Shown here: piece after piece, positions 4,908 to 6,551 of the stretch
Layout of the letters: each line of letters begins with the position of its first letter
Position numbering within the stretch: position 1 is the first letter of the stretch
Source: Treponema sp.
Lineage (GTDB): Bacteria > Spirochaetota > Spirochaetia > Treponematales > Breznakiellaceae
Length of the DNA: 6,551 bases
Direction of reading: 5' to 3'
NCBI GenBank assembly: GCA_031272575.1
Contig: JAISTO010000209.1
Coordinates: 1 to 6,551 of the forward strand
The notes under the pieces: generated by a model
Databases searched by the model: none
What the model was told of the DNA's origin: nothing
Seen by the model: only the letters and a program-made list of their open reading frames with translations
Program-made: the position numbers and the translations under genes

Positions 4908-6166
4908 TTTCTTAAGGCGTGTTTTCGGAACACCACCACCCCGTTGTGGCCGCCGAAGCCCAGGCTCCCGGACGCCGCCGCGCTGACATCCCCGTACTGC
5001 GCCGCGTTCGGCACATAGTCCAGATCGCACTCCGGGTCCGGGTGCTCCAGGTTGATCGTGGGCGGGAAGAAACCCTCGCGGATCGCCTGCACGCAGGCGA
5101 TCGCCTCCAGGCCCCCGGAGCCCGCGATGCAATGCCCGGTCATGCTCTTGATGCTGGACACCTTCATCCGGTACGCATGGGGGCCGAACGCGTACTTGAT
5201 CATCCGCGTCTCGGTGATGTCGTTGAGCGGCGTCGAGGTGCCGTGCGCGTTGTAGTACTGCACGTCCTCCGGCGCCAGGCCCGCGTCCGCGAGCGCGAGG
5301 CGCATGGCGCGCCCCCCCCCCTCCCCGGACGGGTCCGGCGCGGTGATATGGTACGCGTCGCAGGCCGCGCCGTAGCCCGCGAACTCCGCCAGGGGGGGGG
5401 CTCCCCGCGCGGCCGCGCTCTCCTCGCTCTCGAGCACGAGGATGCCCGCGGCCTCCCCCATGACAAAGCCGTCCCGCTCCGAGTCGAAGGGCCGCGAGGC
5501 CTTTGCCGGCTCTCCGCAGTACTTCGCGGAGAGGGCCTTCAGCATCTGGAACCCCCCGATCGCAAACGGCACTATGCAGGACTCGGTCCCGCCTGACACG
5601 ACGATGTCGCAGCGCCCCGCGCGGATCAGGTCGAGCGCCTGCCCGAGCGCGTCCGTGCCTGACGCGCAGGCCGTCACCTGGGTGCAGGCCGGCCCCTTGA
5701 GGCCGAAGAGCAGCGCGATGTTGCCCGCCGCCTCGTTGCCGATCATGAGCGGCACCGTCAGCGGGAGCATACGGCGGGGCCCCGCGTCAAACAGTTTGCG
5801 GAACGACTCGGTCACCACCTCGAAGCCCCCTATGCCGTTCCCCAGCACGACCCCCGCGCGCTCCGGATTCCCCGCAAAGCGCGCGGTATCCCCGTGCAGC
5901 AGCCCCGCCTGCCCCAGCGCCTGCGCCGCCGCCGACGCCGCAAACTGCGTGAAGCGCGCCATCTTCCGCGCGGCCTTCCCGTCTATCCAGCGGCCCGCGT
6001 CGAAATCCTTCACCTCCGCGGCAATGGTCACATCAAACCCGCTCGTATCGAACGCGGTTATCTGCCCGATACCGCTCCTCCCCGCCTTTATGCTCCCGGT
6101 GAACGCGTCCACCGAATTCCCCACCGGCGAAATCACCCCCATCCCCGTTACCACGACTTTTTTCAC
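4904..6166 (-). CDS. fabF: 3-oxoacyl-ACP synthase II (FabF)
   Basis: This 420-residue thiolase-fold condensing enzyme elongates acyl-ACP with malonyl-ACP. It begins MKKVVVTGMGVISPVGNSVD. The nucleophile is C167 in VTACASGTDALGQALDLIRAG, the catalytic histidines are H308 in YYNAHGTSTPLND and H345 in KSMTGHCIAGSGG, and K340 is the conserved lysine. These match C163, H303, H340 and K335 of E. coli FabF (413 residues). The segment after H345 reads CIAGSGG rather than the usual xxGAAGG. The C-terminal glycine-rich motif is LGFGGHNGVVVF. The start is GTG at 6166, with AAGGAG eight bases upstream. It is the first gene of the operon, about 18 bases from its predicted transcription start. The coding strand contains a G10 run (5312-5321) and a C9 run (5392-5400), both in frame. 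The TAA stop lies within the inverted-repeat element. Confidence 0.96.
   Translation of the reverse strand: MKKVVVTGMGVISPVGNSVDAFTGSIKAGRSGIGQITAFDTSGFDVTIAAEVKDFDAGRWIDGKAARKMARFTQFAASAAAQALGQAGLLHGDTARFAGNPERAGVVLGNGIGGFEVVTESFRKLFDAGPRRMLPLTVPLMIGNEAAGNIALLFGLKGPACTQVTACASGTDALGQALDLIRAGRCDIVVSGGTESCIVPFAIGGFQMLKALSAKYCGEPAKASRPFDSERDGFVMGEAAGILVLESEESAAARGAPPLAEFAGYGAACDAYHITAPDPSGEGGGRAMRLALADAGLAPEDVQYYNAHGTSTPLNDITETRMIKYAFGPHAYRMKVSSIKSMTGHCIAGSGGLEAIACVQAIREGFFPPTINLEHPDPECDLDYVPNAAQYGDVSAAASGSLGFGGHNGVVVFRKHALRN
5312..5321. repeat. Ten-base C run (G10 in the coding strand) in fabF
   Basis: Ten consecutive C on the plus strand encode part of the GEGGGRAM segment (about residues 281-288) of FabF. 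The frame is intact through it. Homopolymers this long are slippage-prone, and a one-base change would truncate an enzyme normally needed for growth. Confidence 0.85.
5392..5400. repeat. Nine-base G run (C9 in the coding strand) in fabF
   Basis: Nine consecutive G on the plus strand encode GAPPLA (about residues 255-260) of FabF. The frame is intact. Together with the ten-base run 70 bases away, it makes this part of fabF unusually homopolymeric. Confidence 0.85.
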
Positions 6167-6190
6167 GTCCAGTTCTCCTTTACGCCCTAT

Positions 6191-6219
6191 ATGATAGACA
6201 CTTTGACGAATAGTGTCAA
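6191..6219 (-). promoter_or_regulatory. Sigma-70-type promoter of the fab/acc operon
   Basis: On the minus strand TTGACA (6219-6214, a perfect -35) is followed after exactly 17 bases by TATCAT (6196-6191, five of six to the -10 consensus). Transcription would start near 6184, giving a leader of about 18 bases with AAGGAG before the fabF GTG. No other comparably strong promoter is seen ahead of the downstream genes. Confidence 0.82.
6197..6219. promoter_or_regulatory. Overlapping dyads in the fabF promoter spacer (possible operator)
   Basis: Two inverted repeats overlap inside the promoter. GACACT (6197-6202) faces AGTGTC (6212-6217) across nine bases, and TTGAC (6203-6207) faces GTCAA (6215-6219) across seven. 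The second includes the -35 box. This is where a repressor such as FapR or FabT acts on fatty acid genes in other bacteria, but the sequence does not match the FapR consensus I know, so the regulator is unassigned. Confidence 0.45.
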
Positions 6220-6230
6220 GATGTCTTTAT

Positions 6231-6277
6231 GGGGAGTGGGGAATAGGGAGTAGGGAGCGCTTGGGGAGTGGGGTGAG
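6231..6277. repeat. G-rich heptamer array between the divergent promoters
   Basis: The plus strand shows GGGAGTG (6232), GGGAATA (6239), GGGAGTA (6246), GGGAGCG (6253), then GCGCTTGGGGAG (6257-6268), GGGAGTG (6264) and GGGTGAG (6271). The array starts 12 bases upstream of the fabF -35 box and lies between the fab operon and the transposase gene. It is the same unit family as at 1055-1090 and 1167-1257. Confidence 0.82.
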
Positions 6278-6310
6278 CGATGCCCCATCCCCCTCTCTGG
6301 GGCTAAACTT

Positions 6311-6338
6311 TTCCCATAACTTCAAAATGTGGTATACT
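6311..6338 (+). promoter_or_regulatory. Probable promoter of the transposase gene
   Basis: TATACT (6333-6338) is a good -10 box and is preceded by TGG (6330-6332), giving an extended -10. TTCCCA (6311-6316) matches four of six -35 positions at 16-base spacing. The start codon lies 33 bases downstream of the -10. Confidence 0.55.
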
Positions 6339-6370
6339 ACCCCCGAAAGCATTAACTCTGGGAGGGGAAC

Positions 6371-6551
6371 ATGGCAGGCGGAGAAAGTTTCGATATGGCG
6401 GAAGAATTCGCGGGCGTGAATTTCAACGAGGAGCGGCTGGAGAAGCGGCTCAGGAAAACGATGGAAACCCTGGCAAGGGATCCGCAGCGGTCAATGGACT
6501 TGTTCGGCACCCGGCAGGCTGCCGAACAAGTCTCGCAGTTGCGCAACCCGG
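6371..6551 (+). CDS. Probable IS4/Tn5-type transposase, N-terminal 60 codons (partial)
   Basis: An open frame starts at ATG 6371, five bases after a GGAGG ribosome binding site, and runs off the right edge. The visible 60 residues include EEFAGVNFNEERLEKRLRKT (11-30), then METLARDPQRSMDLFGTRQA and ending QLRNP. The pattern (acidic/aromatic start, 'N-ERL-KRL', 'LA--P--S', 'RNP') resembles the DNA-binding N-terminal domain of IS4/Tn5-family transposases, where Tn5 has LGDPRRTARL and FIRNP. The DDE catalytic core lies outside the window. It is divergent from the fab operon and would be a mobile-element neighbour, not part of the pathway. A second ATG at codon 9 is possible. Codons 43-54 form a 13-bp perfect hairpin. 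The match is by pattern only, so a different DNA-binding protein cannot be excluded. Confidence 0.6.
   Translation, partial: MAGGESFDMAEEFAGVNFNEERLEKRLRKTMETLARDPQRSMDLFGTRQAAEQVSQLRNP
6497..6532. repeat. 13-bp perfect inverted repeat within the transposase coding sequence
   Basis: GACTTGTTCGGCA (6497-6509) and TGCCGAACAAGTC (6520-6532) are perfect inverted copies separated by ten bases. Both arms are in the open frame. There is no T run after the right arm, so it does not look like an intrinsic terminator, although it would make a strong mRNA stem near the 5' end of the gene. Confidence 0.85.

Noticed and set aside
5081..5102. GATCGCCTGC / GCAGGCGATC perfect 10-bp dyad with a 2-base centre in fabF
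   Set aside because: It encodes the conserved EAIACVQAI segment, in which Ala-Ile recurs with the same GC-rich codons, so coincidence is likely. It would deserve attention only if it recurred at other promoters.
5510..5533. 8-bp inverted repeat CTCTCCGC / GCGGAGAG in fabF
   Set aside because: Short arms in GC-rich coding sequence, no T run and no position that suggests termination or control.

Overview
The window is GC-rich bacterial DNA carrying the 3' six-sevenths of a type II fatty acid synthesis operon on the minus strand and the first 60 codons of a divergent transposase gene at the right edge. Read in the direction of transcription (right to left), the order is fabF, fabZ, fabV, accB, accC, accD and the first 38 codons of a probable accA, which runs off the left end. 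The three inner junctions overlap or touch (fabZ/fabV by 1 base, fabV/accB by 4, accB/accC by 7), and the only strong promoter I see is in front of fabF, so all seven genes are probably one transcript.

Together they encode the committed and elongation steps of fatty acid synthesis. AccB, AccC, AccD and AccA make malonyl-CoA from acetyl-CoA. FabF condenses malonyl-ACP with acyl-ACP, FabZ dehydrates the hydroxyacyl-ACP, and FabV reduces the enoyl-ACP. FabD, FabG, FabH and ACP are not in the window and must be encoded elsewhere. The order resembles the fab/acc clusters of Firmicutes, but FabV replaces the FabK or FabI reductase. FabV is known from Treponema-type spirochaetes, gammaproteobacteria and some clostridia. 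As I recall the sequences, the FabV and AccB N-termini look most like the Treponema type, but the taxon cannot be fixed from this window.

The genes themselves are conventional. The unusual content lies between and inside them, where two families of short phased repeats have colonised the operon. One is a heptamer family (GGGARTR, GGGACTT and GGAAGTG variants). It occurs upstream of the fabF promoter, in inverted orientation on both sides of a hairpin in the accC-accD gap, at the last codons of accC, and in frame inside the AccB linker. The other is an AT-rich decamer family (ATTCGCGTNN) that forms a 156-bp inverted-repeat element between fabF and fabZ; its right end contains the fabF stop codon.

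Layout: 1-116 start of accA; 117-249 gap with a nine-base G/C run; 250-1038 accD; 1039-1239 heptamer and hairpin gap; 1240-2580 accC; 2574-3074 accB; 3071-4285 fabV; 4285-4707 fabZ; 4708-4903 decamer inverted-repeat gap; 4904-6166 fabF; 6167-6370 divergent promoter region with heptamers; 6371-6551 start of an IS4/Tn5-type transposase with a 13-bp perfect hairpin in its coding sequence.
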